From the NCBI GenBank assembly GCA_964016985.1, contig OZ024828.1:12636242-12700241 (forward strand): a stretch of 64,000 bases of DNA. The letters are read 5' to 3'. Below, piece after piece: positions 1-10,126 of this stretch (positions are counted from its first letter, which is position 1; each line of letters opens with the position of its first letter). This DNA is from Anodontia alba (taxonomy: Eukaryota > Mollusca > Bivalvia > Lucinida > Lucinidae). The position numbers were made by a program, and so were the translations under genes. A model generated the notes under the pieces. The model saw only the letters and a program-made list of their open reading frames with translations, was not told the origin of the DNA and did no database searches.

Positions 1-271
1 AAGCATGCCTATATAATGTTAACCCCTTTAAACCCCACTTTTATATAGTAAAACTGGGGTTTACAGGGGTATACATTATTTTTCTTATTTCTGCTCAAAA
101 ACAAAGATTGTGGGTACTCGTTAGAACCGCCTCGCCTAGGCGGTTCTAACAAGTACCCACAATTTATGTTTTGAACAGAAATAAGAAAAATATCAGAATT
201 TTTTATCTGAAAATTTTCTTTTCTTGGTTGTAAAATTTTCAATATATTTGAATAGGCATGTTTTCGTAATG
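1..271. mobile_element. Hairpin MITE, family B (left end at window edge)
   Basis: Non-autonomous element. Its right terminus reads AATAGGCATGTTTTCGTAATG and the left terminus is cut by the window edge. The centre (about 110-170) is a long hairpin with arms GTGGGTACTCGTTAGAACCG and its complement, flanked by TTTTTCTTATTT on one side and AAATAAGAAAAA on the other. Full or partial copies recur near 8343, 8661, 10233, 21853, 39525 and 39896. No coding capacity. Confidence 0.8.
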
Positions 272-469
272 TTTGGTGTCTAAGGAAGGCTGTGCTTCCT
301 GATGATTGCATTTGTTGAGTATCCTCACTTATATTTTATGCAAGTCCGTCTGACAACCCTTTGATGTGTATAAAACTGCTGGATGGATGGAAAAGCATGA
401 AGAGTAGAAGGTTTTGAAAATAGAAATTAGCCGGGTCCAGCATTTCATTTAAGATGGCATGTGAGCTCA

Positions 470-545
470 GCGAAGACGCAGGTCAGCATGCGCTGATCAG
501 AAGACTCGGACGTGTGTGCGCTGATCAGTCTTCGGAGGACACTCT
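470..545. repeat. Imperfect hairpin repeat
   Basis: Imperfect inverted repeat built on GAAGACGCAGGTCAGCATGCG and CGCTGATCAGTCTTCGG. It resembles the short CAGATCAG-type hairpins elsewhere in the window (2185, 8878, 15740). Probably a MITE core; no termini identified. Confidence 0.4.
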
Positions 546-679
546 GTAGGATCCAAAGTGTTTTCAGGCACTGCAAGTGGATTGCTGCTTTTTATTAAAG
601 AAATAGCTAAGATCCATTGAGAAGCATAGTATTGTGTAACAATCTCGAACTAGAGAAATTGAGAAGTTGCATTACTATT

Positions 680-681
<2 letters not shown>

Positions 682-739
<58 letters not shown>
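682..739. repeat. (CT)n microsatellite
   Basis: About 58 bp of uninterrupted CT dinucleotides. Confidence 0.97.
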
Positions 740-741
<2 letters not shown>

Positions 742-850
742 AAAATCAATCGCTATTTAATGCAGTGGCGTACATGTAGCCAGAACGGATTTTTTTTTAC
801 GCAAACCCAAGAAAAAATCTTGAAAAATTCTCTTTAGTATCGGTTCCAAA

Positions 851-915
851 ATAGGGACTACTCATAAAGGGAAGTATTTGCTCCCAGAGGGATTCTTTCC
901 TTAAAGAGTAGCCTA
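851..915. repeat. Hairpin, TCTACTCT family
   Basis: Inverted repeat: GGGACTACTCATAAAGGGAA on the left pairs with the region CTTTCCTTAAAGAGTAGCC on the right, around a TTTGCTCCCA loop side. Related hairpins lie at 6540-6615, 7940-8020 and 9535-9602. Confidence 0.6.
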
Positions 916-1001
916 TTTTGAAAGCGATATTTTTAAAGGTCTGTCCCTATGGTAACAAAGCAACATATGATGTGTTAGTTGATGCCTCTTTATTGCAAAT
1001 A

Positions 1002-1358
1002 CAGTCAAACCTCAATAGCTCGAACACTGATGGCTCGTTTACAATCGGTTACTCGAACTCGTTTTTGAGTCCCTACGAAATTCTTCCGACGGCTCAAGAA
1101 AACAAATATTTAGAAAATTTTCTTATTCTATCATGACATTGTATGTTGTGTGTACTCATTAGAATCGCTTCATCGATGCGATTCTATTGAGTACACTCAA
1201 CACACAATTATTGTGTAGAAAATAAAAAATATTTCCCTAAATCATCGCTAACTGCTACCTAATCTGGCGCCATAATTAACCCTCAGTGGCTCGAACTACC
1301 CATATCTCGAACAAATTTCCACGGTCCCAAAGATGTTCGAGCCATTGAAGTTCGACTG
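1002..1358. mobile_element. pogo/Tigger-like MITE, copy 1
   Basis: The left end CAGTCAAACCTCAATAGCTC and right end GAGCCATTGAAGTTCGACTG are near-perfect inverted repeats, flanked by TA on both sides (1000-1001 and 1359-1360), as in Tc1/mariner-pogo transposons. A central hairpin at about 1144-1208 has arms GTGTGTACTCATTAGAATCG and complement, closely resembling the hairpin of MITE family B. Confidence 0.8.
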
Positions 1359-1786
1359 TAATAGTTTTATGCTTACGCATGCCACGCACATGCATAATGT
1401 TCGTAATGAGCGCAACACCCATGCAGTGTACAGTTGACCCTTGCCATCTCAAATGCTGATAAGTCAAACTACTGCTTAAGTCAAACTAAATAAATAGTAA
1501 TAATACTTTAGTTTGCTATGTTTTTCTTAATTTCATCTCCTTTTATCTCAAAGTACTGTTTTCTCAAACTAAATATTCAGGTAATTCGGTGTTTGAGATA
1601 ACTATATTCCTTTTCTATTTGTTTCGAGCGAACTTACACAGAGGTCGGCAGGTACAACGGCTGTAAGTTTCATCTGTGACATTGGATTCTCTTGATCAAC
1701 TTCTTTGCTCAGACGTATACAGTTGATGATAGTGGACATATTCTTGTCATATTTCAAATCTTTGTCACTAGAATTAATATTCTCTT

Positions 1787-2168
1787 CAGTAAAACCTCAA
1801 TGTCTCGAATACCGATGGCTCGTTTACCGATGGTTGATTCGAACTCGTTTTTGAGTCCTAGGAAATTCTTCCGATAGCTCAAGAAAGCTAATATTTAGGG
1901 ATATTTTAGAGAAAATTTCTAATTTTCTAGTTGTATCATAAAAGAATTATTTTGTGTGTACTCATAGAATCAGCTCATCGAGGCGATTCTAATGAGTGTA
2001 CCCAACATATCATTATTTTATAGAAGATCGAAAATACATCCCTACCCTAAATTATCCCCATTCGCCTCCTGATCTAGCGGTAGGATTAACCCTCAGTACC
2101 TCGAACTAGCCATGTCTAGAACAAATTTCCGTGGTCCGAAAGATGTTCGAGCCATTGAAGTTCGACTG
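1787..2168. mobile_element. pogo/Tigger-like MITE, copy 2
   Basis: Same family as the copy at 1002: left end CAGTAAAACCTCAATGTCTC, right end GAGCCATTGAAGTTCGACTG, and the same internal CGAACTCGTTTTTGAGTCC block. The right flank has TA; the left flank reads TT, so the duplication has decayed. The central hairpin at about 1951-2010 again carries TACTCAT-AGAATC arms. Confidence 0.75.
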
Positions 2169-2184
2169 TAACTATAATTGAAGT

Positions 2185-2285
2185 GCAAGGCAACAAAAAG
2201 ACCCTTCGGCATATGCAGACAACGAAGGCCCAGATCAGCCTGCGCGTCCGCGCAGTCTGATCATGACCTTCGTTGCCTGCTAACA
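2185..2285. repeat. Hairpin repeat (CAACGAAGG...CCTTCGTTG)
   Basis: Inverted repeat with outer arms GCAGACAACGAAGGCCCAGA and TGACCTTCGTTGCCTGC around a GCGCGTCCGCGC apex. The same CAGATCAG / CTGATC core occurs in many hairpins of this window. Confidence 0.5.
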
Positions 2286-3350
2286 GAATCAATCAATACC
2301 GAAAAGAAGAGAACAGAACAAAAGTCGTATTTTTGACTGGTCCTGTTTTCTTCTTTATTTGTGCGTCTGTTTTTTTATATGTGGAGTTTGTTTAGCCCTT
2401 ATTTAATCCTCATCTCTCCTTCGCTTGGTGCCACGGAAGGGCTGAGCTTCGTGATTGTGGCATTTCCTGGGTATCTTCACTTATATTTTCTAAATGCATA
2501 AGCTTATTGTCTATACGACATGTACGTACAAAACACAGCAACATTAGTTCTGTTTGTCATCTAATGAATAATACAAATAAAAGGAAAATGAAAACTGGTT
2601 ATAGCAATTTAGTTTCCCATATCTATTTAAAATAGCATTCAGGCATCCAAACTATTACAACCTGTACGAGGACTAACAAGTGACGCAACCATTGTTATGC
2701 AAAACGCCTACCAGACGGGCATTGGTCACTTACACAATCTGACTAATACTTCTCCGGCAGCAAATCTAAATACCAATGCAGTATACTTTCGTTTTGTAGT
2801 ACGCAAAATCACTCCATAGATGAATACCGTAGCAAAACATGTATATTGACTAGAGAATGTCATCAGATTTCGCGGATGCGCATGCTGATCTGGTTCTTCG
2901 CTGTTCGCGTACTGTATATGGGACCTGTTCCATTAGTAATGGAAATGAACCAAGTCGCGACAATGTCCATTATCAGGCAAAGTGTATGCGTGAAACCTCG
3001 TCAGAACACACGCAATCTTTGTACCGTGTTGATTTTAAATAGTGATCTCCACATGCTCAGACATGACAACGAATGTGCCGAATCTATCAATTTATTCACA
3101 TTTGTATGGGAGACGACACCGTCCGATAGGGTTTGCCTGTTTACCATGACAAATAAGGCATTTTATGTAACATCCCTATAAAAAGAATTAATTAGATCCT
3201 TCCGATCCGATGTGTTTGCACAAGTCTATTGAAGATTGTGGGCACTGATCCATTAGTGCCTAGCATCCCAAAACGTGGACCTAGGCAAAAGAAAGTATAT
3301 CCAGATCAGAACGCGGCGGCTGACCATGGTCTACACTGCATTAAACATAA
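2286..3350. other. No gene recognised
   Basis: About 1 kb with no exon, tRNA or clear transposon termini. Short ATG-initiated frames at 2846-3181 have no recognisable family and no splice context. This stretch lies downstream of prodh exon 2 and should be intronic, with later exons outside the window. Confidence 0.4.
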
Positions 3351-3352
3351 TA

Positions 3353-3518
3353 CAGTCAACTCTCGTTATGTCAGAATCCAAGGGACCGCAAATTTGGTTT
3401 GAGTTAACATTAATTTGAGATAAAAGGTGTTGAATCGTAAAAAAGATATAGCATACAAAAACGATGTTGCCCTTTTCATTTAGTTGGTTGAAGCAGTACT
3501 TTGAGATAACGAGAGTCA
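3353..3518. mobile_element. Short pogo-like MITE
   Basis: The left end CAGTCAACTCTCGTTATGTC is inverted at the right end (GAGATAACGAGAGTCA). TA precedes the left end. At about 166 bp it is far too short to encode a transposase. Confidence 0.6.
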
Positions 3519-3614
3519 GATGTACTTTGCAACAAAAATAAACTAAACTGAATCCCCGTTAGTTCAAAATGGACCCAATGAAGGAGCGTGGCAGGTCTAA
3601 AGGTCAGATAGGAA

Positions 3615-3873
3615 TTAACCCTTAAAACGCCAAGAAAACCTGCATCTGAAAATGTCGTCTGTTTATGTCGTCTGCTGAATATTCTTGCAAACTTTTCAAA
3701 CCTATTTTTGCATACAAGCAAACAGTGTGGACCCAGATCAGACTGCTCCTAAAGGAGCAGTCTGATAGGAGCAGTCTGATCTGGGGCCACATTGTTTGCA
3801 AAAATGACTTTTAAAATCACAAGCAGATGACAAAGCAGACGACAATTGTTGTGATTGGCGCTTTAAGGGTTAA
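3615..3873. mobile_element. TTAA-type MITE, family E
   Basis: The ends are TTAACCCTTAAAACGCCAA and GGCGCTTTAAGGGTTAA, an inverted repeat that begins and ends with TTAA as in piggyBac-like (or Kolobok-like) elements. The centre (about 3722-3800) is a hairpin starting AACAGTGTGGACCCAGATCAG. It sits 38 bp past the donor site of prodh exon 2. Confidence 0.7.
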
Positions 3874-3911
3874 TTGGTTACCCTGATGTTTTCTAGTCGT
3901 AGTAGGCGTAC

Positions 3912-4099
3912 CTCGTCTCTCCGATATCTTCTTCGATTGGTACACAGAGCATAGGTCCGATCCCCGCCGACTGTAGATGGTTAACCTTTGTTACCAGGTC
4001 ACTCAGCATCTCGCCAGCCACAAACTGACCGTGGAACGAAGACTTCATCACCGCAATGAACAGGCGACGTCCAAGAATTTTTCTGCCATAGTCCATGAG
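3912..4099 (-). CDS. prodh: Proline dehydrogenase, coding exon 2
   Basis: Encodes part of mitochondrial proline dehydrogenase, the FAD-dependent enzyme that oxidises proline to pyrroline-5-carboxylate. Reading leftwards, the acceptor ...CCCTTTAG precedes CTC ATG GAC and the donor AG|GTACGC follows. The 188-nt exon starts in phase 0 and ends in phase 2. The translation carries LGRRLF, then SSFHGQFVAGE, matching the family's LGxxLF...FYGxFVAGE segment, followed by GIGPMLCVPIEEDIGE, matching the GVxxxLDYxxEEDxxE region. The phase-0 start agrees with the phase-0 end of exon 1. The FAD- and substrate-binding residues are encoded by later exons to the left of the window. A hairpin cluster (4145-4365) lies just upstream in the intron and a TTAA MITE just downstream. 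The family call comes from remembered motifs, without a search. Confidence 0.85.
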
Positions 4100-4144
4100 C
4101 TAAAGGGTTAATATAGAAAAAAAATACGAAAGAATCACACGAAG

Positions 4145-4365
4145 CGGGCAAATGCTGTTTATACAACGTCGCATCAACGTCGATGCAACGTCATCACCCC
4201 AGCGGGTACATGACGTTTATACAACATCGCATCAACGTCGATGCAACGTTATCACCCAGCGGGCACATGACGTTTGTACAAGATCGCATCAACGTCGATG
4301 CAACGTCATGACGTTGCATCGACGTTGATTTGACCTTGTACAAACGTCACGTGCCCGCTCGGGCA
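4145..4365. repeat. Tandem plus inverted GCGGGCACATGACGTTT repeat
   Basis: Three imperfect direct units of about 57 bp (AGCGGGCACATGACGTTTAT then ACAACGTCGCATCAACGTCG) end in an inverted arm (GACGTTGCATCGACGTTG ... AAACGTCACGTGCCCGCT). A simpler two-arm version lies at 27147-27238. Fold-back element with no coding capacity. Confidence 0.7.
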
Positions 4366-4512
4366 CATCATCTCAGATGTAAAATCAGTAATGCTTACTT
4401 CTCATGGATGCCTGATTACAGCCCATTTATTTTGGGTCCATGTCTGTTTGTCTGAATATTCCTAATTTTGTCTTTGTGTATATCGACCTTATGATACTTA
4501 TCATAAGGGGAA

Positions 4513-5454
4513 TTGACGGATTTCACCACCGTACAATCTGGTGTGCCTCAGGGCTCAATATTAGGCCCGACCTTTCTCATTTTTATCAACGATCTTCCGC
4601 TTCATATCAAAAAGTGCTCCTCTGATTTGTATGCAGATGACACGACGATTCACACGCATGGTAATGACATAGATGCTATTGAAGAAGATCTGCAAGGAGA
4701 ATTCGGTAACACAAAAACATGGGGAAAGATAAACAAAATGAATGTTCACATGACCAAAACATCTTGTATGCTAGTTGGCGCTAGAAAACGCTTGAACGAC
4801 TCTCGACCTCTAAATATTATTGCTGACGATGTCAACATTCAATCCGTTAGTAAACAGAAACTCCTTGGTGTTTATATCGATGAACACCTTTCTTGGTCTG
4901 CCCATATAGACCACTTATGCTCCCTTATCTCATCTAAAATATCTCTATTACGCAAGTTAGCAACGTATGTACCGACACATATTCAAAAAGTTTACTATCA
5001 GGGGTATATTCTTCCTTATATTGATTATGGCTCTGTTACCTGGGGGTCAGCCTCTGTAACTAATATTGAACGCATATCCAAGCTGCAAAAACGCGCTGCT
5101 CGAATCATCCTGCGAGCAAATTACGATACCCCATCAGTAGATATGTTCAGTCAGCTGGGATGGCTGTCAATTCCGGACAGACTTAAATATAATAAGGCTG
5201 TCTTGACATACCGAGCAATAAATAATTTATCCCCTGAATATATAACACAACTTCTAAAACCAGTATCCGAGGTACACACTCTTAACCTCAGGTCATCAGA
5301 AAATGGCTCACTTTATGTGCCGAAAGCACGGACAGCACTTTTTGATGGCTCTTTTTCGTGTTCCGCACCAAGACTATGGAATGCTCTTCCTCAAACAGTA
5401 AAAACATCGGGGTCACTCTCTACCTTTAAGCAGTCTCTTAAAGCAACATTTTAA
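4513..5454 (+). pseudogene. 5'-truncated non-LTR RT (C-terminal 310 aa)
   Basis: The reading frame opens inside the reverse transcriptase of a CR1/L2-like LINE. It starts at TDFTTVQSGVPQGSILGP (RT block before the active site), followed by the catalytic YADD in DLYADDTTIH, then the thumb and C-terminal region (LLGVYIDEHLSW, LPYIDYGSVTWG, LQKRAARIILRA) and a typical end (SAPRLWNALPQ...STFKQSLKATF). The endonuclease and most RT blocks are missing, so it cannot transpose. The first codon is a TTG with no real start. The frame is uninterrupted to the TAA, so truncation probably came with insertion, as usual for target-primed reverse transcription. It lies in prodh intron 1, antisense to the gene. 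Confidence 0.9.
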
Positions 5455-5895
5455 CCCTTATAAAATGTCTTTAACTATGATTTTAAATGATATACCATGT
5501 GTAAAATTATCGCTGAAACCGTTATTGTAACTGAATTGAGAGCTTTTATGACCTAGCATAATTGTTTTAGATATTGGTTTTATGCGCTCGTCAAATCTTA
5601 AAGCACTTACAAAAACTGTGATAACATACAGATTTGTCTTTGATATAATTAAGTGCCATGTTTGGTTTTAAATCACTTGCACATACCTGTTAGCACTTTT
5701 TATTTGATAAAAACTTTATACAAGCATTCACTTCGCTGCAAGCTACTTTTATCCCATGAATTTCTTAGCTGTTAGTTAAGTCTTGTTGTATATATGTATA
5801 TAAATTTTAGTTAGAGGACCACAAGGTAGAATAGTTATTTATAGCTAATTGTGTCATCCTCTTTAAACATTGTTTAAATAAATAAATAAATAAAT
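5455..5895 (+). repeat. 3' UTR and tail of the truncated LINE
   Basis: Follows the RT stop codon and ends in a TTTAAATAAATAAATAAATA tail, the short A/T-rich tandem tail typical of CR1/L2-like elements. I could not identify a clear target-site duplication. Confidence 0.75.
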
Positions 5896-5966
5896 GATTG
5901 TCCGAAATACGTTGTTAGTATGTTGAACACAGACTCATGTACACTTAATATAGGAATCAAGCATAG

Positions 5967-6084
5967 TTTTTCATGCATTAACATTCGCCAGGTCCCGTGG
6001 GAGGTGTTGAAAACTGAGGCCGAAGGCCGCGGTTTTCAACACCTCCCAAGGGACCTGGCGAATGTTAATGCATTGAAAAACCAT
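5967..6084. repeat. Long near-perfect fold-back
   Basis: The arms run from TTTTTCATGCATTAACATTC through GCCAGGTCCC...GAGGTGTTGAAAAC to the mirrored GTTTTCAACACCTC...GGGACCTGGC, closing on AATGTTAATGCATTGAAAAA. The arms are about 55 bp with very few mismatches around a GGCCGAAGGCC apex. It would extrude as a cruciform or fold as RNA. Confidence 0.85.
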
Positions 6085-6539
6085 GTTCGATCGCTATTAT
6101 TACATAAAAACTGAAAACATTTGCTACATATCGCGTTATTTCTTTTGCACTATTTTGTTTCGCCTTTTCACCGATGTCGCGCGAACGCTATTTCCACGGA
6201 CTATGCTCGTTCTATGGCAGGGCAGTACAAATCTCGTGACGGCAGCAATTCTGTGGCCCCGGTACGAGCATATTGAAAGTTGCGTAGCCGTGCATTAACA
6301 GCGCGTGAATTGCCTTGTTAATACACGACTTTTCGCCGTGTTAATAACACGGCTGTTACATTGTAATAACGTGCGACACTGCTTTTTATGCAATAATGCA
6401 AGTTAGATAGCAAACTTACAGACAATGTTGTTTCTTGAAGTTTACAGTTGTACGTTATAAAGAGCACTAGTATAACGAGCTCTTAAAGCGATTAGATATA
6501 CTTTCTGGAATTGTTGTTTCGGTCTTCATCGGTAAAGGG

Positions 6540-6615
6540 GTGTAGGCCTACTCTAAAAGCAACAATTTGTTGCACTTGGGAGCAAACACTTTCCTTGAGA
6601 GTAGACCTCCCCTCG
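6540..6615. repeat. Hairpin, TCTACTCT family
   Basis: The left arm GGCCTACTCTAAAAGCAACA pairs with the right CTTTCCTTGAGAGTAGACC; same family as 851, 7940 and 9535. Confidence 0.5.
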
Positions 6616-6730
6616 CTTCAGAAAATGCTTGATGCACAGGAAATAAAAAATGAACTCAAAAGTCGTCTCTCTTGATAAAATGGTGAAAAGTCTATCAAGT
6701 GTAAGGAGTCTTGAGCCACGCGCAAACATA

Positions 6731-6733
<3 letters not shown>

Positions 6734-6815
<82 letters not shown>
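6734..6815. repeat. (AC)n(AG)n compound microsatellite
   Basis: About 40 bp of AC followed directly by about 40 bp of AG. Confidence 0.97.
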
Positions 6816-6816
<1 letters not shown>

Positions 6817-6889
6817 AGTTATGATTTTGTTTCAAATCCAACTCTATAATGATTTAAGGGAGAAAGCTTTCATCCCTTCACACCAATTC

Positions 6890-7930
6890 CCCCTCTGAAA
6901 AGGGGTCTGCTCTTACAGAAGAGCTGTTTTAGAATGGAGCTAGGACAAGAGTTGTCTCCCTTGACAATGTATCAATTCCCCTTATGATAAGTAAGTGTCC
7001 CACTATTTAACCTATTGAAGACTGGAGACCCCTAAACGGATAATTGGCAAACAGTGCAGACCCAGATCAGACGCTAGAGAACGCGGCGTCTGTTCAGGGT
7101 TTCCACTGTTTGCAAATAGTTCAAACCTTTTTCTTTAGGAATATCTACATCATATAGCCTGACATACCTAAAATCGAAAATGGACTCTTCCAATATATAG
7201 TGTGGGAATGTTTATTCAGTCTTCAATGAATGGGGCTTACCTAATCGTACAGACAGGCCTAAACAAAGAGCGTACACCCAGATCAATCTGTATCAAGCTG
7301 TCAGTCGTCCTTTCAGTACTCTTTAGATACATCACCACTGTCCTTTCGACATCACTCGGAAAGATATTTTTTGCTTGGCGTTTTATTTTGAAAGAATGAA
7401 AATATTTTGTTCTTATTGGCCACATCTTATCAGAAAATATTTTTTTTTTCTGTGGTTTGTTCTAAAATATTTACCTTTATCAAATTACAGCCCAGAATTG
7501 GTCCGAACTATGCAATTTCTATAGTTAAAAGATTTTATTTAATTTTTTTTTATTTTTGTCTAAGAAAATATTTTTTAATTTTCTTTCCCGATTTTTTAGT
7601 ATTGATATTTCACAAGAGTATTGTGAAAATTTCAGATATTTTGAACAAATGTAACTTGTTGAAATCCTGCCTCTTATTTACCAACCCAACCCATTTCTGC
7701 ATAATTTGCATCCATGAATGATCTTTTAAAACAATGAATAAAATAAAACTATTTAGGCATACATGTAGGTAGTAACGACAAATCATGACAAAAATTTGCA
7801 ATTTTACTTCATCTATGTAAAGCTCCAAGCGAATAAAGACTTTCTGAAAGATGTTGAAAGCAAAGCAGGTAGTCGAAACGGCTTATTCAAATTTTAGGAT
7901 GAGAACGTTAAGGGGACTTGGTAAACTCTT
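6890..7930. other. Intronic AT-rich DNA with hairpin relics
   Basis: Contains a hairpin at about 7050-7116 (GCAGACCCAGATCAGACGC ... GCGGCGTCTGTTCAGGG) of the CAGATCAG class and otherwise T-rich DNA (7430-7600). No exon or transposon ORF was recognised. Confidence 0.5.
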
Positions 7931-7939
7931 AGGGGAGAC

Positions 7940-8020
7940 AAAAAGGGTCTACTCTAAAAGGAAAGAATTTGTTCCCAATTATTCCTTTTAAGATTAGACT
8001 TCTTTTTAGATAGGGATTGG
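7940..8020. repeat. Hairpin, TCTACTCT family
   Basis: GGGTCTACTCTAAAAGGAAA pairs with TTCCTTTTAAGATTAGAC around a TTTGTTCCC loop side. Flanked by GGGGAGAC on the left and by ACAGGAAGTCACAAA on the right; a similar right flank occurs after the hairpin at 9535. Confidence 0.55.
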
Positions 8021-8095
8021 TTAACAGCAAAGCAAACAGGAAGTCACAAACATTGTCTCCTTTTTTTTCTATACTGGCTTTGCAAAATCAGAGAG

Positions 8096-8284
8096 TCAGG
8101 TGATGAGGCCTAATTGGTCGAAACTATAGTTAGTCTGTCCCAGAAAACTAGCCTCTTCAGGTCTTTTCAGTTTTGTGAGTATAGTCTTTGCCTTTAAGGG
8201 TTTCTCCTTTTTGAATCTATCTATTTTCACTACAGCTGGTGTGAGTGTCTTGTTGCGACCATAAAGTGCCTCCCCGTACTTCAC
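8096..8284 (-). pseudogene. Unassigned open frame (possible exon relic)
   Basis: A 62-codon frame with coding-like lysine-rich composition (YGRNKTLTPAVVKIDRF, KAKTILTKLKRPEEASFLGQ) that ends in TGA. Its 5' side has an AG in CACTATAG that could be a splice acceptor, but the implied phase (1) does not fit prodh exon 1 (phase 0). I recognise no family. It may be a relic of an unrelated transposon ORF inside prodh intron 1. Confidence 0.25.
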
Positions 8285-8342
8285 TATAGTGTATTTTAAA
8301 TTATCTCGTCCTTTGTGATCACTGAGCCTTTTCCGGAATTTT

Positions 8343-8620
8343 CATTACAAAAACACACCTATTCAAATATATTGAAACTTTCACCTCCAAAACCTGAAAT
8401 TTTTCAGATAAAAAACTCTGATATTTTTCATATTTCTACTCCAAACATATGTTGTGGGTACTTGCTAGAACCACCTCGGCGAGGCGGTTCTACCGTGTAC
8501 CCACAATATGAATATGTGTTTTTGAGCAGAAATTAGAAAATTAATTTATACCCCTGTTAACCCCATATATAACAGTAGGGTTTAAGGGGGTAAAAATTAT
8601 AAAGGCATGTTTTCGTGATG
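8343..8620. mobile_element. Hairpin MITE, family B (full copy)
   Basis: The left end CATTACAAAAACACACCTAT and right end GGCATGTTTTCGTGATG are inverted, with central hairpin GGGTACTTGCTAGAACCACC / GGCGGTTCTACCGTGTACCC. The orientation is opposite to the copy at 1. It is followed directly by a half copy at 8661. Confidence 0.8.
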
Positions 8621-8660
8621 GAAAATTTATATGATAGTCACTGATAATGCCTGTAATATG

Positions 8661-8810
8661 AACCTCGGCGAGGCGGTTCTAACGAGTACCCACAATCTAT
8701 GTTTTTGAGCATAAATAAGAAAATTAATTTATACCCCTGTAAACCCTCGTTTTACTATATAAAAGTGGAGTTTAAGGGGGTAAAACTCATATAGGCATGT
8801 TTTCGTGATA
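8661..8810. mobile_element. Half copy of MITE family B, broken at hairpin apex
   Basis: Starts at the centre of the hairpin (AACCTCGGCGAGGCGGTTCT) and runs to the terminus GGCATGTTTTCGTGAT. The flank GAAAATTTATATGAT after 8620 is repeated after 8810, so the half copy arose by a local duplication of about 190 bp. Confidence 0.75.
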
Positions 8811-8877
8811 GAAAATTTATATGATGGCCACTAGTGATGTCTTTAATATGAGCCAGCACTTGACAAAACCTACAATA

Positions 8878-8945
8878 AGACTTGTGCGATCCGCGAAGAC
8901 TCAGATAAGCCAGCGCATTCGCGCAGTCTGTTCAGTCTTCGCTAA
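8878..8945. repeat. Hairpin repeat
   Basis: Imperfect inverted repeat GCGAAGACTCAGATAAGC ... GTCTGTTCAGTCTTCGC around a GCGCATTCGCGC apex. Same CAGATCAG-type core as 470 and 2185. Confidence 0.5.
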
Positions 8946-9175
8946 ACCCACGTGCTTTCTACAGCCTTCAGCTATCTAAACGAGACCCTTACCATACTTG
9001 GTGGATGCACAGGCTGATCTGAGTTTTTGTTGGTCACCGCAGGTCGTATTGTAGGTTTTGTCGTGCGCTGGCTCGTATTGTTTATATATTAGGATACGAA
9101 CGGCAAGGAGTTCAAAGTGCTCGAAGATTTAGGGTACATTTAGGGTATTTAAGGTTATCTATGAAAATTTCATAC

Positions 9176-9475
9176 CCACAAACTGTTGTCTACGATGATT
9201 TTGTAGGAACAGAGGCTGAATATGAAAAGATATTTCGCAATACTCCATGTTGAAGGTAATCGGAATGCATTTTCATAATCCTTGAGATTAACTTCCAATT
9301 TTACAGCTTGTTTCCTTTCTGCTAATTGTTCCACCATTACATCAGTATGAGACCGCGAGTTCACGTGAAAATATCGGCAGTTACATGTAGCTTTGCGCAA
9401 AATTGTATTTGCCGGAAAAGTTGGCTTTGAACGTAAAATACAAATTGCTGATCGCACACAAGTGTTTAAAGTCAT
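9176..9475 (-). CDS. prodh: Proline dehydrogenase, coding exon 1 (N-terminus)
   Basis: One hundred codons from ATG (9475) to TGG at 9176, followed by the donor GTATGA. This is the first ATG after an in-frame TAA upstream; the codons between them contain only a TTG. Residues 1-45 are rich in Arg, Ser, Thr and Cys with almost no acid (MTLNTCVRSAICILRSKP...), as expected for a mitochondrial targeting peptide. Residues about 65-100 (VNLKDYENAFRLPSTWSIAK, then YLFIFSLCSY, VDNSLW) match the conserved start of PRODH proteins (LDFxxxxxAFxSKTTxELxRxLLVxxLC). The exon ends in phase 0, which fits exon 2 at 3912-4099. The enzyme acts on the matrix side of the inner mitochondrial membrane in proline catabolism. 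No promoter motif was identified upstream. Confidence 0.83.
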
Positions 9476-9534
9476 TGCTCCTCGTACCGCTCCAAGCAAT
9501 AATTGTAATTCGTAAAAATTCGCTTCTTAAAAGG

Positions 9535-9602
9535 TATCCACTCTAGAAGAATTTGCTCCCATTAGGAGCACATTCTTTCCTTTTACAGTAGACCCCTTTT
9601 CA
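9535..9602. repeat. Hairpin, TCTACTCT family
   Basis: Left CACTCTAGAAGAATTTGCTC, right GAGCACATTCTTTCCTTTTA then CAGTAGACC; the clearest member of the family, with the CCCATTAGG apex. It lies about 60 bp upstream of the prodh ATG on the minus strand, so it may fall in the 5' UTR or promoter. Confidence 0.65.
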
Positions 9603-9988
9603 GAAGTGACTCGTTATGTGAAAAACTAAACAGGAAGTCAGAAAAGTTGTCACCCTTTGTACAAAACGACGGAAAATATACCAAGTGTATCCTGGCCCTT
9701 TAAGAGCATATTCGTGCAACGAATGAACAGACAAGCCTGTGCATTAACGAAATGTAATAAGTCTACATATACTGCTATCAGATTCAACAGTATTAAAGCT
9801 TTATCCGGGTACCCAGACATGGTCATAACTAGACTTTATATATACGCATGTTGATCTGGGCCTGTTATGTTTGCATATGCTCTAATGCACTTTCCAGTTA
9901 GCATCCTGCTCAACTCTATGTCGGATCATACTGGGCCCGACAGGGGCCGCGATATGGATTAAAGTAGAACGTTTACTGGGTTTAGCTG

Positions 9989-10126
9989 TTAACCCTTGTT
10001 ATGCTGAATAAATGAAGATGCCACGCCCACTTATAATTTCCAGCCAATCAGATTACTTGATCCTGGTTTTTGATAGAAATTCACATATTTAATGACAAAC
10101 AGTGCAGATCCAGATCAGTTGGCTTC
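9989..10126. mobile_element. Left half of TTAA-type MITE C
   Basis: Begins TTAACCCTTGTTATGCTGAA and matches the full copy at 10518-10730 up to the hairpin apex (CAGATCAGTTGGCTTC). It then switches to sequence of MITE D. The second hairpin arm and right terminus are absent. Confidence 0.7.

Larger units (their letters stand above)
4100..9175 (-). other. prodh intron 1
   Basis: The intron lies between the GTATGA donor after exon 1 and the CCCTTTAG acceptor before exon 2, about 5.1 kb. It contains a 5'-truncated LINE, several hairpins, two microsatellites and family B MITE copies. Boundaries rest on the GT/AG sites and on matching phase 0. Confidence 0.75.

Noticed and set aside
2846..3181. 111-aa frame
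   Set aside because: No family, no splice sites, and the other frames in the same stretch are equally open; probably chance.
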